Below, in pieces: positions 1-13,396 of a DNA stretch of 64,000 nt (position 1 is its first letter; each line of letters begins with the position of its first letter). Below the pieces are notes generated by a model. It made no database searches. It was not told where the DNA came from and saw nothing but the letters and a program-made list of their open reading frames with translations. The position numbers and the translations under genes are program-made. Source of the DNA: Beta vulgaris subsp. vulgaris (taxonomy: Eukaryota; Streptophyta; Magnoliopsida; Caryophyllales; Amaranthaceae); the NCBI RefSeq assembly GCF_026745355.1, contig NC_079204.1, forward strand, positions 6,133,103 through 6,197,102, read 5' to 3'.

Positions 1-972
1 AAATTGCCTCGAAATGAACGTAAAGGCATCCACTTATTCCTTCCGAGCCACATGACTCCTTTCCAATGACCTCCCATGTCCCTATGAGGCATCCCGCGAC
101 GTGCATAGCTCGGGTCACAGGAATGTCCGAAAGCGTCTATTATAACCTTCAATTTTGGTTGTTCTTGTAACATTTTTCGACTTCTACGGGGATGGTCACA
201 TTTTCTCTCGAAACGTTTCCAGGAAAGCCAAAGCGACTTGTAGCTTTGCGCGGATGCTTGGCACCATTTGTGTTACGTGGAAAAGCCTCTAAACACCCCA
301 TATGTTCATTTCGCGTGAAACCCAAAATTTTCATGAAATGAACAAAAAGGCATCCACATATTCGTTCCAAGCCACATGACTCATTTCCAGTGACCTCGCA
401 TTGACCTAGGAGGCATCCCGTGGCGTTCGGAGTTCATGCCCCGAGAAATTTCGAAGCGTGTATTATAACCTTCAATTTTGGCTGTTTTTTCGACATTTTT
501 GGAATTATTCGGGCCTGATCATATTTTCTCTTGAAACATTCCTAAGAGTTCCGACGTGACTTGTAACGTTGAGTGGGTGCTTGGCACCATTTGTGTTGCC
601 TCTAAAAGCCTTTGAACATCCTATTTGTTTATTTCTCATGAAACCAAAAACTGTCTCGAAATGAACATAAACGCATCCACATATTCGTTCGAATCCACAT
701 GACTCTTTTCCAGTTTCCAATGACATCTCATGTGCTTAGAAGCCATCCTGTGCCGTCCGAATCTCGAGCCACGGGAAAGTATGAAAGTGTGTATTATATT
801 CTTCAATTTTGGTTTTTTTTGGACTTCTCTGGGTCTGGTCATATTTTCTCCCGAAACATTCGTAGGAAAGTCAATGTGACTTGTAACATTGCACGAGTGC
901 TTGACACATTTGTGCTGCCTCGAAAAAGCCTCTGAGCACCCCATTTGTTCATTTCTCGAGAAATCCAATATT
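1..972. repeat. Tandem satellite, three ~324-bp copies
   Basis: The same block recurs with its landmark GAAATGAACNTAAAGGCATC-like motif at 11, 335 and 658, giving a period of 323-324 bp. Each copy carries in order the landmark, a CATGACTC...TTTCCA stretch, an ATTTTCTC motif and a TGCTTGGCACCATTTGTG-like motif. Copies are diverged (roughly a fifth of positions by eye). The array runs off the left edge and ends near 972. Short open frames here are chance readings of the repeat. Confidence 0.85.
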
Positions 973-1707
973 TAGGATTAAATAACTATGGTTGCATAGA
1001 AATCTGTTGTAGTTTTGCTTATTGCCGACAAAAGATGTATATAATAGGATACAGGCTATAGAGTTAGCTAAGAGATTTTTAGTTGGGAAAATATCATTTT
1101 GTGACTGAAGATCATTGAGGGAGGAAACTCGTTGGTCTTTCAAAGAAATTTTGTCCTCTTGAGTTTCGAAAATGAGAAACATGGTCTTCATGAGAATTTC
1201 ATGCTAAATAGATTTTTAGATATTTTAATGTTTATTGATTTACACATCCTTACTTCCACTTTTGTACTTCTGTAAGTGAGGTTTTCTTTTTTCATAATGC
1301 AAAGCGATGGCCTCCGAGTTTATTTTTACCAAAAGGGTTGATTCTCTGGTGGCTTTTTATTGTATTATGTCTTTTCCTAGATGGTAATTTAAATTTTTTT
1401 GTGGACACTTAAATCATGATTAAAAGTTGGTTGAGATGGTAATTGTGTGATGTTATAATAGCAAGAGGTCACGGGTTCAAATCATGTTGCAAGCTAAATT
1501 TACTTTTGTTAATCGACATGACTTATATACACATTGGACAATTCTAATGGAGTAACAGAGGTAACACGTGGCGTGTATACATTGTCACACAGGCCTTTTA
1601 ATATATTTGTTAGATTATTATATAGATTGACATTAATACGTGTTGTAATGGCTAAAAAAGCCTTCTCCTTGATAAAATAACTATTGTTATTGTCAAAAAA
1701 ATTGACA
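973..1707. other. Gene-free stretch with a tRNA-like SINE relic
   Basis: No coding region is supported. At 1428-1439 lies a pol III A-box-like TGGTTGAGATGG and at 1473-1483 a B-box-like GGGTTCAAATC, about 35 bp apart. This suggests a decayed tRNA-derived SINE. No flanking duplication was found, so the element borders are unknown. Confidence 0.35.
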
Positions 1708-2119
1708 TCAATACCACAAATTATGGCACGGGTGCATTCAACAACACTAACTTTGACTAGTAGCTAAAACACCACCAACTATTAGTATGGGTGCAGCAAA
1801 TGTCATTAATGATGGCGGAGCTATCTTTTCTCGCCACCAGCGAAAATCCGTACTAATCTAATAATCCCCATCTTCCCCTTATCTTACTAATAAGTACTAA
1901 CTTAGGCATCTAATTAATTAATAAAAAATAAGATAAATGAAAAAAGGAGGGAATGGAAAGTGAAAAAAATAGTACGAATTTGCCGTCGCCAATGCAACGA
2001 GAAAAGGTAGATCCGCGTTATTTATGACACTGAGTGTACCCAAGCTAACAGTTGATGATGTTTTTGGCTACTAGTCAAAGTTGGTGGTATGCATCGATAT
2101 ATATAGTTCATGGTATTGA
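1708..2119. mobile_element. Non-autonomous element with long terminal inverted repeats
   Basis: The left end starts TCAATACCA and within ~70 bp reads CTTTGACTAGTAGC. The right end, read in reverse complement, starts TCAATACCATGAAC and contains the same ACTTTGACTAGTAGC. The inverted repeats are ~67 bp with small gaps. I see no clear target-site duplication. Long repeats like these suggest a Mutator-like or fold-back MITE. It encodes nothing. Confidence 0.5.
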
Positions 2120-4121
2120 GGCGAATTTTGCCATAGAAGCGAAAGTAAATATCATTTTAAACATCCATCTTAAATTTTCGTTATATGTACATTTATTATC
2201 TATTCTATTTTTGACTTATTAGATCATTCACGAGAGTGAGGGAATGCTCAATGGTTAGAGCATCTTTCTAGGTTTCAAGAACCAACAGGTATTGAAATCT
2301 ATTCTCATCATTGGCATATTGAGATCCCCTTTACTCCTCCTCTGATTTATCAAGGTTTTTCTTTACTCAAAATAAGTTATTAAAACGTTTACTGAATCAT
2401 TATCATTTTAGAAAAGTTAATAAATTTTTCCAACACATTCTAAAGTAATCTATTTATACATAAATATTATAAGATGTTATCGATACTATAAAACAATTAC
2501 GGCAAAGCTATAAAATGTCCTAGAGAAAAGCTAGAAAGTAATTTAACTAGTCATCAACTACTTTTGTACATTATTCACATTTTAACGATCCTTTGTGATG
2601 ATATGTAAAGAAAAATATTTTCACTTTTAGTATTTGTTACATTCGTCTCAATAAATTATGTATTAATAAGCATGAAAGTCACTGAAAGATGCTACTAAGA
2701 ACTTACCTAAGTTCAATTCTCTTAGAACCATCAACATTATGTATGTTCCTCTAATGAGTTTTTTTTAATAAAGCCGTTAAAAATAAAAGGCGGCAACACG
2801 GGCTTGTCAACCCATACAATGATTATCAAATCAATTAATTCTCAAAGAAAAGTCGTTAACACATCTAAAGCAACTACTTATAAGTTATAACTTAATACAC
2901 AAAGACGTGCAAATGTGGGTCCCTTTGTTTTCCAATTCAATGCCATGAACCATGCATGATTTCTTCTTCTGTATTACAATTTACAAGGATTAGTTTAGAA
3001 CTAGGAGAGAAAGAAAAACACAATTTTTGATTCAGCAGAGAGCACAAATAATCTCCACATTAATGTCGGCTTAACTTTACAAACAACAGAAATCTTACCA
3101 AGTTAGATTACAGAAATTGGTAATAACACTATCTCACATGCTTCTACTTATTGATTTTTTTGTTTTATGTTTCGAAAAATTTTATGTTGCTCGCATTGTA
3201 ATGCATAAGTAGTTTGACTTGTTATATAGGGGATTAAGTTCAATATCGGATGCATTCATTGATAATTTTGACATACATATAGGAGCATTTTGTGATTTTC
3301 GTAACTAAATAGAAGTAATTGGAAGGAAAACACGCTACCTTGGCTTCTTAATACATGCAACATATTCTTTTTAAAGATGTTTCATAATAGTTGCAACATT
3401 TTTCTTATGATACAAAGAAAGCTTTGTTTTATAATTAAACATATGGGTAATGTTTCCGTCTTTGTTCTCTTCCTTGATTTATGTGATATTTTCCAATATT
3501 ACATGTATTAAGAAACGAGGAAGTATGATGTTAGCGTGACTTAAAATGTTGTTGTTTCGCAACATTAAACAGTCTTGATTCATGATCCTGAATTACTTAA
3601 TGATGTGGATTGAGCATGTGCAAATCAATAAAGAGAATTCCATAGTAAAATGCTCTATAGATATATCTTGAAGGTTATTGGATTGGTGTACTCTCCTCTG
3701 TTGTTTTCCAACTAGTGGTATTAGAGCTGAGTTCTGACTCCAAGTGCACCAATGAGGGGAAGATCTGTTGGATACATGAATTAGCTAGACATCAATATTT
3801 ACTTTACTAGTATTCAAATGATCATATAAAAGTAACAGTTTGCCACAAAAAAAAAAAAAAAAAAAAAAAAAAAGTAGCAGTTGGAATTTCTAAAATCTCA
3901 AAACTAAAAACTGGAAATTTTCCTGGCATGTATGCTATCATTTTCTATTTTCTGCTGTCAATTTTTAGTAGTAAAATTCATTACACAATGTAAATCAAAT
4001 GGCATCTAAAATCTTAATCAATAAGACACTAATACATAAACAGCCGTTAAATAAATAGTAATCTTTTTTGACTTAGCATGAGTTTCATACAGGGACTCAA
4101 GTCGTTGTTCACAGTTAGGAA
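2120..4121. other. AT-rich intergenic region upstream of the U-box kinase gene
   Basis: No gene is supported. It contains an uninterrupted run of 27 A at 3847-3873 and a tRNA-like TGGTTAGAGCATC at 2252-2264 without a convincing B box. The last few hundred bases must hold the promoter of the gene starting at 4122, but I cannot point to a distinctive element. Confidence 0.6.
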
Positions 4122-7100
4122 ATGGCGGAAAACAAAGCCGCCGATCAAAGCAAACTTATAGTTGGAGTGGCATTAACAGGGAGCCGTAAAAGCAAGTACA
4201 TTCTGAGGTGGGCACTGGAAAAATTCCTTCCAGAAGGCAATGTCTCGTTCAAGCTCTTACATGTGTATCCGAAAATAACTATAGTACCTACACCAAGTGA
4301 GTAAGAAGTCTCTAAGAAACAAATATAAGATATGTGAAAGTTTTCTTTTTCTTACAAGGAGTGCAGAGGTCAAACATATCAGATTTACTGACTTAGATTA
4401 CCTGAATATTGCTTTCAGTGGGAACTTGGCTACCTGTAGCACAAGTTCGAGAGGATGTAGTAACTGGTTATAGGCAGGAAACAGAGTGGAAGAAACAGAA
4501 GAAGATTGTTCCATACCAGCGATCTTTGAAAGCACAAAAGGTTATTCCGATTTTAACTTCTTAAAGAAATGAGTATCATAGTTTTTGCCAGTTCTGGTTT
4601 CGGAATTTCAGAAACATGAAAACTCGAAAATGCCAATAGTAACAAACAAGTATGAAGTCTTCACCAATGTGATTGCTGACTATATCAATGACAGTTTTGG
4701 TAATGAACCTTGGTGTAATTTTGCAAGAAAAAGCAACGTCAATTGGCCATGGTCAGGAAATTTAACCTCCAAATATATGTAGTATATATATATATATATC
4801 AGTTACCATTATCGCCTATTAATCTGGTTACCAAACGAGCTGTAAATGTATTTGTACTGATATGCTTTCTCTGCTAATTGCAGATCAAATCAGACATTGT
4901 AATTCTTGAATCAGATGATATTGCAATGGCAATCTCATTGGAGGTTTCTAGACAATCACTAAGACATCTTGTCATCGGAGTTTCATCTGCAAGCATCTTT
5001 TCAATGTACTAAATGGACAATGAGAATGTACCTTGCGTGATTCATTGATATTTTTGCAACTTTTTCCATGATGAATATGCTAATTCAGGAAATTTTCACT
5101 CTGCAGGAGAAGTTTGTCACTGATGAGGGGAGATGACTTATCACAAGTTATCTCAGAAAGTGCTCCGAGTTTTTGTTCAGTCTATGTCGTTGGTGACGGA
5201 AAACTTCAGCAACTACGTCCTGCAGATTCAGAGCAGAATGTCATAAGCATGGAAGACACAAGTAATTTGTCAAGCACGTCGACAGATAGTTCTTCTAGCT
5301 CTTCTTCACTTACTATAGGTGACTTTGCTGATAACAAAATGGAACATAATCTCATTTCCATTTTTAGGTCATGTTCTCTTCACTTGAAACTGTTCAAACT
5401 TCAAACTGTATTTAAATGTTCCTGGACTTATGAGATTAATTAGATTTCCACAAAAGTATTCTGAAGTTATCTGAAGACAAGTTAAAGTGAAAGAGAACAT
5501 GGCCTTACATTTGATAAAGAAGGGAATAATCTACTTCTTCGATTCGACTGAAATTGTTGAACGTTCTATCTTGGCCCAACCTACAACGAAATTAATGAAT
5601 AGCAATGGATAATAAGAATCGTCTAGAAATAAAATTGTACTTTAGATCCTACACATGAAAGCATGGTGCATAATCTGCTCGGGCATGTTTTATGTCATCA
5701 CACCAGCATGTTCTTTTTTTTATCATATGTCCATGTTCTATTTATCCACATACTTGCGTGTATATTTAGCACAATTACATTTGTATGCATTTGCAAAGAC
5801 ATGAACATGCAAGTGTGCAATGTAAAGAACATGCAAGTATAATGCGAAAAACATGTAATCAGCAGCATGACGGGCCCATGTGTAGGATCAAAATCTTGGT
5901 CTTTTTTCGATTAAGACAATTAAGTGAGGACAAAGTGCAATGATCTCTTTAACCAATTTGTTGAACTTTTGGGTATTTGTTGTTCTGCAGGTCGTCTATT
6001 GAAAAACAAACCTTCATCACCAAGATGTGAGTATTCACCAGCTATCTAGCCATATAAAAAAATGATATCTGCTAAAGATTATATCTAACACTAGGTTGCT
6101 TTGACAGACGGAAGTGCAACTGCAGCTTCAGACTCCTCGACGTCCACTTCCCACCCAAAACAGCCTGACACTCTCCCAAGAAATGCTGCTGGAACTAAGA
6201 CATTAGCAAGGGAGACATTGGAACTCAAGCATTATACCTTTAAGGATACAAACATAAAATTTGGCAATTCCAGTACTCTGAGTCAAAGCTCTAGCAGCGG
6301 AGACTCTGGATCTTGGGTTTCTGATCGAACATCCCCTGGAGGTTCATTAATAGGTACCCAATCTGACGGTCCATCACCTGTGGGAACTCCACCACCGAGA
6401 TCTTTCCTGAGCAATCTGCATACTGGAGCTGCTTTTACTGGGACCCACACAGCAGTTTCTTTTATGAACACTCCTCCTGCAGTCTCTCCTGTAGGAACTC
6501 CGCCCACAAGTTCTTATTTGAGCACTCCTCCTTCAGGCTCTCGCGCAGGAACTCCACCTGGAGGTTCTTATGCGGGCACTCATGCAGGAACTCCACCAGG
6601 AGGTTCTTATGCGGGCACCCCTATAGGAACTCCGCCAGGAGGTTCTTATGTGGGCACTCCTATAGGAACTCCACCAGGAGGTTCTTTTGTTGGCACTCCA
6701 CCTTCGGTTTCTTTTCTAGGTATTCCATCAGGTTCTGAAAGAGGAACATCAAAAAATCAGGTACTAAATCATCTTATAACAAAGAACAATAACATCGTTT
6801 TTCCTTTTAGATAATTTGACAGTTCCTCTGATGGATTCACATAATCCGAAATCTGTAGATATCTGAACTTGAAAAGCTAAGGATTGAACTTAGGCATATC
6901 GAAAAAATGTATGAACTGACTCAGAATAGTTCTATTGATGAAAGGGTAAGCTTCTTATACAACACCAAGTATTTTCATATACTTTTACCCTTTGTCTCAA
7001 ATTATAATGTTAAAAAAATCAAGGTTCTTGGGACTTTCCTGGTGATCCTTTTAGCTATATGTAAATCTAATTTATAAGTCGAAAGAAGCTACTAGTAAAT

Positions 7101-9207
7101 ATCGTAAGATATGAAGAACTTGTGTTGTAAATTTTCCATGTCCTACTTATGTTATTTCACCTTTGTAGTTCCTCTTTCCCCTTGATCAGCTCAATGAAAT
7201 AAGCAAAGAACGACTAGAGGAAGCATTGAAACTAAAGGAGGGAAAGGGTAAAGATATAACAAGTACAGAGAAGAACAAACTCAAGAATAAAGCTAACAAT
7301 AAGGATGCTCAAGAGGTTGAAGAGAGTAAGAACAAGCTTAAAGAGCTGTTTGCAAGTCCAGCTGTTCAATATCAGAAGTTCACATGGGAGGAGATCATGG
7401 AAGCCACCTCATCTTTGTCAGATGAGTTTAAAATAGGGATGGGCGCATTCGGGACTGTCTATAAGTGCAAATTGCACCACACCACTGTGGCGATAAAGGT
7501 CCTACATTGCAAAGACAGTGTCACAAACAAGCAATTTGTTCAAGAGGTATGAGAAATCAAAATTTGATCAGGAAACTATGTGCCTTGCTCTATGTTACTC
7601 GGACTCGGATAATCATATCAAACATGATTGTATCAAAGCGTTCGAGTGTTCGACTTAGCTGTTTTACGAAAAATTTCCATGATTTTGGCTCAAGATTAAA
7701 AAATTGAAAGATATCATAACCATGTTGGACTATTGAGGATCTAACACGGGTACTTGATATAAATACAGAGTCCGAGTAACAGAGATATTGCTAAGTGTCA
7801 ATGCTAAGACCAGCTACTCCCTCCGTTCTGTAAAATAAAACTGATAAAGATTGCACTACTGCAGAATTTGTTTGATTCTTAACAAAAAAATCTGTTTACA
7901 TCACATACTGATTTTTCTTTTTAACGCTTGGCGATTTAACAGCTAGAAATCTTAAGCACGATTCGTCATCCGCACTTGCTGCTGCTACTTGGTGCTGTCC
8001 CAGAAGAGAGCTGCCTTGTATATGAGTACATGGACGAGGGTAGTCTAGATGATAGGTTGTTTCGTAAGACAAACAAGCCTGCTCTACCATGGTATGACAG
8101 GTTCAGAATCTGCAGTGAGGTGGCAGGTGCTCTTGCCTTTCTCCACAGCACAAAGCCAAGACCTATTATTCACCGGGACCTTAAACCAGCGAACATTTTG
8201 CTTGACCACCACTTAGTTAGCAAGATTGGTGATGCTGGTCTTGGTACAATGATCAATGTAGAACCTAACAATCAGTCCCTGAAAACAATATACAAGGAAA
8301 CTAGCCCAGTTGGAACCCTTTGCTACATTGATCCCGAGTATCAAAGGACCGGAAGAGTTTCAACTAAGTCAGATATATATGCCTTAGGAGTGGTGATCTT
8401 ACAGTTGTTGACAGCAAAACCAGCAGTTGGGATAGCCTATATGATCGAGGATGCTATAGATGAAGGTACTTTGACAGAAATCTTGGATCCAGAAGCCGGC
8501 GAATGGCCAGAGAAGGAAACACTTGAGTTGGCTATGTTAGGACTGCAATGTTCTGAGCTTAGGGGTAGAGATAGGCCTGATCTGAAAGAGAGAGTTCTTC
8601 CTGCTCTAGAGAGATTCAAAGAAGTGGCTGACAGGGCCCGGGAATCAGCCTCAAACGCCCTAACAGCAACACCGACACACTTTATGTGCCCCATTCTCAA
8701 GGTATGCCTGTCACCCCTTCACCTCATCAGAGTCTAATTTGCATTCCTACTTTAATAAACAAGAAGATTGAATTCTTTGCTGATCATCTTACGACAAATG
8801 AATAATTGGTAGTACTATACTACTATATACTGTGACATTATATTTATAGGATTCAAATTTTATATGTTGATTCTCAAGTTGTAAAAAAAGTCTCCCTAGG
8901 TGTCTAAATTGTTATGGGTAATGCTGCATACATCTAGATCTCCTGAAACCGAAACAAAAGTGAGATCCATCCAAGAACAATCTTTGAACTTTCTGATTTC
9001 ACTTCATTTCTACAACAGGATTTCATGGAGGACCCATATGTGGCAGCTGATGGGTACACATACGACCGAAAGGCGATAGAGCAGTGGCTCACAGAAAACG
9101 ACACGTCGCCTACTACAAACCAACCACTTCCTCACAAGTTTATAATGCCAAACACCTCCCTGCTTGAGGCTATTACCCAATGGAAGTCCAAAAAATCGCC
9201 AAATTGA
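4122..9207 (+). CDS. USP-kinase-U-box protein (plant PUB E3 ligase with kinase domain)
   Basis: Predicted E3 ubiquitin ligase with an attached kinase. I infer ten exons: 4122-4296, 4419-4540, 4884-5005, 5107-5318, 5991-6026, 6108-6760, 6859-6945, 7190-7546, 7943-8701 and 9019-9207. Every junction is GT/AG, phases agree, and the total is 903 codons plus stop. Residues 1-160 form a universal stress protein-like domain (LIVGVALTGSRKSKYILRWAL). A Ser-rich stretch and GTPPGGSY repeats follow (about 340-427), then a coiled-coil-like segment (440-500). The kinase has K572 in VAIKVL, HRDLKPAN at 665 and GDAGL in place of canonical DFG. The C-terminal U-box (835-900) reads FMCPILKDFMEDPYVAADGYTYD. This is the architecture of Arabidopsis PUB32-35/50-53-type proteins. 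Such proteins are usually intracellular; substrates are unknown. The start at exon 8 could instead be 7169 (seven more residues); I chose 7190 for its pyrimidine tract. Confidence 0.9.
5645..5889. mobile_element. MITE in intron 4 of the U-box kinase gene
   Basis: Both ends carry GATCCTACACATG in inverted orientation, a 13-bp perfect terminal repeat 245 bp apart. The interior is rich in ACATGNNCATGCAAGT-type words. No coding capacity and no clear target duplication. It lies wholly inside an intron. Confidence 0.5.
7593..7781. mobile_element. Small MITE in intron 8 of the U-box kinase gene
   Basis: TGTTACTCGGACTC at the left end is matched by its exact inverse at the right end, 189 bp overall, and the inner sequences ATCATATCAA and TTGATAT also partly mirror. 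It is non-coding. A Stowaway-like fragment, CTCCCTCCGTTCTG, follows at about 7817. Confidence 0.5.
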
Positions 9208-12200
9208 TGCAGTTAGGGTGGAAACTAGCACTTCACTGCCTTATCATCTCTAGACTACTACTGGGACTTGGCTTTGATTTGTGGAGGGAGTTGTTATGCA
9301 TGAACCTTTAGCGACTACTATGTAGGATCTTCAACAGGGTCTAGAACCGGGAAAGATTGATTAGATATGCATTAGACTGTTATATTAGGCTATGTAATGG
9401 GAAAATGTATCAGATCAATCAAATGTACCCTCTTTTTGGATTAGCATGGATGATATTATGTACATTAATTTGAATGGAATCTGTGTAATTTTGGATGGGT
9501 TGTGACTTGTGAAGTACTTTTCATTGGTTTCTCCTGCAGCTACTCCTTTTTTTCAATTTCTTTTTTTTTTTTTTGGGTTTTTTCACATATATTGTAGCAA
9601 ATTATATGATTTGTCTCTATTTAAGATCCAATTACTAAAGGAAACATGCAAATTCAGTAAATACGAAATTATTTTTGACTTCTATGGCTTGTTTGATAAG
9701 GCGATAACACAAGGTGGTAATCCGTGATATAATCAACGTAAATGTGCAAAGAAAGTCTCATCTCAATGTCCATAGTAAATTAGTAACCTCTATCCATCTA
9801 CCAAATTCCGACATTTTTATTATGAATTCTCATAATCGTGCATTACCCAGAGGTAGTATAGGATGATAATGAAATTTATGATGAAAAACACGTATTTAGG
9901 ATGAAGGTTCATTACCATGAATATTGACATAAGACGACTTCTTACCAAACAGGTACAATATACTTCTAACTGAAAAGGACAAACTTAAGGCATATTGGTA
10001 AATCATTATGCCTTGCTTCTCTATCTTGGTCAATCTGATCTTCACATCCTAAATTTCTGTCCATTTCTGAAGGGGACGTGTACAGTACCAATTGCAGTCT
10101 TCCTCCCCACAGTAAACTTGCTCTTCTATGTGTTAAATCTAGTCATCTTCGACCAATGTCTACCTTTCCTTTTTGAAAAATAAATGCAAGCTACACAGCT
10201 TAAGGGAAAATTTCAATGAACTTTGCAAGAACATACAAGTGTTGAAGCAAGGTGCTATACTGCTATATATGGGACGTACTTGCGTACTCTTAATACAATT
10301 TCTTAATACAATTTCATTTCTTCACAATGTACCTCTATTGATTGACATAATTCATGAGATATTTTTATTTTCATTTGCACACAAACAAGAACAAAACATT
10401 CTCATAATATATGCCCACTAACAAATCAAACTTTGGATGCACCGTGCATATACACTATTCACTTGTCCACTATTTTTCTGCGCTTACACAAGAATTGGCA
10501 AGAACAATGGTGGCATTAAGTCATTACCCTATATTAGCTTTTTGTTAGTTAACCTATTATTACCATTTACGGCCAGTTTGATCAACGGAAACCTAACATT
10601 AAGCTCCGGCCATCTCCAAGCGTTTGATCAACGGGAACTAGAAAATGAATCCATAAATAATCGAATCTCAAGCTCTTCTTTTCCAACATCAAACTGAAAC
10701 TGTACAGAAGAGTATCTAAAGCCTCAAACTCCATTTCCATTGTCGATGCCAAAACTTAGTCATCTATCATCTTCCCAATAACCTAAATCAGCAATATTAC
10801 ACTTCTGGTAATTGCAAAAGATATCCTCAAATTAAAGAGCAATCGCCTGCCAAAAATCCTTACAGGATAACGAGAATCATTCCCTGTCAAAATTCAATAT
10901 TTACATTAGTCCCCAACCACATCATCCTGCCCTTCCAAATAGCTGAAAAACAAGAACTGTAACTTCTACGAACGAATAATGTCTGGCAGTGATATCTTCT
11001 GCCATGCAGGACAACTTCAGTTCTTAAAGGCTCCATCACCGCTTAGCGAGACAAGCCTGGTTCTTCCTCTCAATAAGCAATATCAAACAACTAACGTAGC
11101 TTCTCCTCAATTAGCTATCTTAAACCACCCTATATGATTGTGACAGCCAAATCCTCCTCAAAGAAAGAGGAAGCTCTATCCCTTTAAAATCCTCATACAT
11201 AGAACAAGAAAAAACAGCTGAAGACTGCATAAGCATATCCATGATAACCCATTGAAATACCAATATACTTGACTGGTGATTCAAAAGAAAGTAAAAAATA
11301 TACCAGGAGCAAAATCGACCAACTGCTACTCACATTAATTAGCCCGGAAAAAACAAAGGATTAAAAGAAAATAAGGAAAACAAGACAACCATTCAACACA
11401 AACTTGAACATTCTGACTGTGATATTCACACATCAAATCAGCTCTTTTGAACTTTCACTGTAAAATCACGACTGAATTAGCAACTAATACCTAAACTATT
11501 GTTTTCATAGCTGCAAAAATAGCATGTAGGCTTAAGCAAAGTAAGAAATTTACCACAGCCAATCACTTGGCTAGAAGCTCTTATTAACTAACTGAAACTA
11601 CAAACCAATTGGTCTAAATTCCTCATGTCAAACACATATAAATTTAAACATAGAAGTGAAGAAAGAGAATAGTATACCTTTTCCAGATCTTCAGTTTGAA
11701 GACAATTACTTGGCAAATTCAGCAACACCATGATCGATACAACTCCAAGCATTCTGGTGAAATGGAAGTTCAAACCATCAGGAAATGGTGCTCTGTTTTC
11801 CTCCATACCCACACAGCAGTACAGCACACTAATTCCTTCCATACAAAATGCCTTTTCTAAAGAGTCTTTCAGTGGATTAGTTATCTGTGAAAACCACACT
11901 CCATCTAGCATAAGAAACTTCTCCCCTTGATCACTTATAAAACCAAGCTATAGCCATTTTTTTCCAAAGCCATTCAAGCCTTGCCTTTGGCTTAAGTAGG
12001 CATTTATCTCCTTCACTGGCTTCACATGCACCAAGTCTCTCAAAGGACTTCTTTTACTTGGTAAAATTATCTTCTCAAGATTAAATTTCCCTGTAATAAG
12101 GAATGCTCCCTCAGTCTAACTGAAAACAGAGTCACCAGAAAGAGGACACTAATACAAGAACTCCTAAATAACTTTGAGGTTGTAGGCTCTAATAGAACCA

Positions 12201-13396
12201 ACACTATAAAGAACAAAATGTACAATAACCTGGTCAATTACATCATTTCCAGCAAGCAAAGGGACGTAAACTGAGACATTTCTAGGAAGTTCATAACAAA
12301 TGAAGTTCTCCAAATCTTATAAGGAATTCGCCAGCCTCCAATCCATACAACAAAATTGTGCCATCCTCATTTACCCGGCACGAATATTTAGAATTGACAA
12401 GTATAGAAACCTATAGTTTTCTCTAAAGCTCCCCTACCACCACCACCCCATCTGGAATAAAAAAAAGAAAGCATCCCTATAATTATAACTGACTCAATTA
12501 GTGTCTTTCAGAACTATCCTCTGCAAATTATTTGCTATGAAGAAACAGGCCAACGAATGGCCTTCATTCCCAATAAAAATCAGATTAAAATGTAAAGGTG
12601 AGGCTTGGAAAATCTCATAGGCGTTAGATTGGGAACAAAGGCAAGTATTGTTAAAACTTAAAAGTATCTCAGCGAAGAAACATCCTCTAGAAGCTCACTA
12701 TCCAGAAAGGCATGTCATGCAGTTTTGCTCTATATTGTCGATAACCAACTGCTGTTAGGCCCAAATCCTTTTCTCTTAAGGGTAGAAAGTAGCATTGGGT
12801 GTACTTAGAGCTATTTACACCCAGGGTGTGCAAAAAACACTCTCTTCAGTATTCACCTAAAACACAGAAAGGCAAACCTACATTACTGCATTCAGAGCAG
12901 ATGTCTCAATGACTTTCTGCTCTCACACAAACAAAGGAGGACAAAAGCACAAAACTTGAAAGCTTCAATATCTGTCTAGCACCTTTGGCTGGCTAGCATC
13001 GATTATAGTATTGGCTGAAGAAAGAGCGTCAATACATTTCTACAAGCAAGTAAAAAACATTAGCCCATCAAGTGATACAAGTTGATCAAGCAACTGGCTT
13101 CAACACAAAGCAATCAAGAAGTCACTCGGCAAAGATAACCAATGCAAAACATTCCATTGAAATAATGCAACACAAGTTACAAGGTTTTCCCAAGAGGAGT
13201 ATGCAAATTTCCAATAATCTAGCTACTTTGATTAAAAGGAAATACAGCAAAATGCGTATCAAAATGAACATTTAACGAAAGAATCCCATACCTAGCATCT
13301 GTACACAAAAAAGCATCCTCATAATCCAATTACAACAATTAACCTTCCACAAAACAACCCTAGAGGCTACAACTAGTACATTGTCCAAAATTCGCT
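9208..13396. other. Long stretch with no supported gene
   Basis: The first ~250 bp are probably the 3' UTR of the U-box kinase gene. From 9500 on I find only short open frames. The best is on the minus strand at 11588-11911 (107 codons), which matches no family I recognise and lacks convincing flanking exons. Composition between about 10650 and 13300 is less AT-rich than typical spacer, so a non-coding transcript or a long 3' region of MinD is possible. A short poly-T tract lies at 9555-9575. Confidence 0.5.

Noticed and set aside
1428..1483. A tRNA gene
   Set aside because: A- and B-box-like motifs exist but no cloverleaf can be drawn; same for 2252 and 43535.
4585..4782. A 65-codon frame within the U-box kinase gene
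   Set aside because: It lies in intron 2; joining exon 2 (ends 4540) to 4884 keeps phase and gives the expected USP sequence without it.
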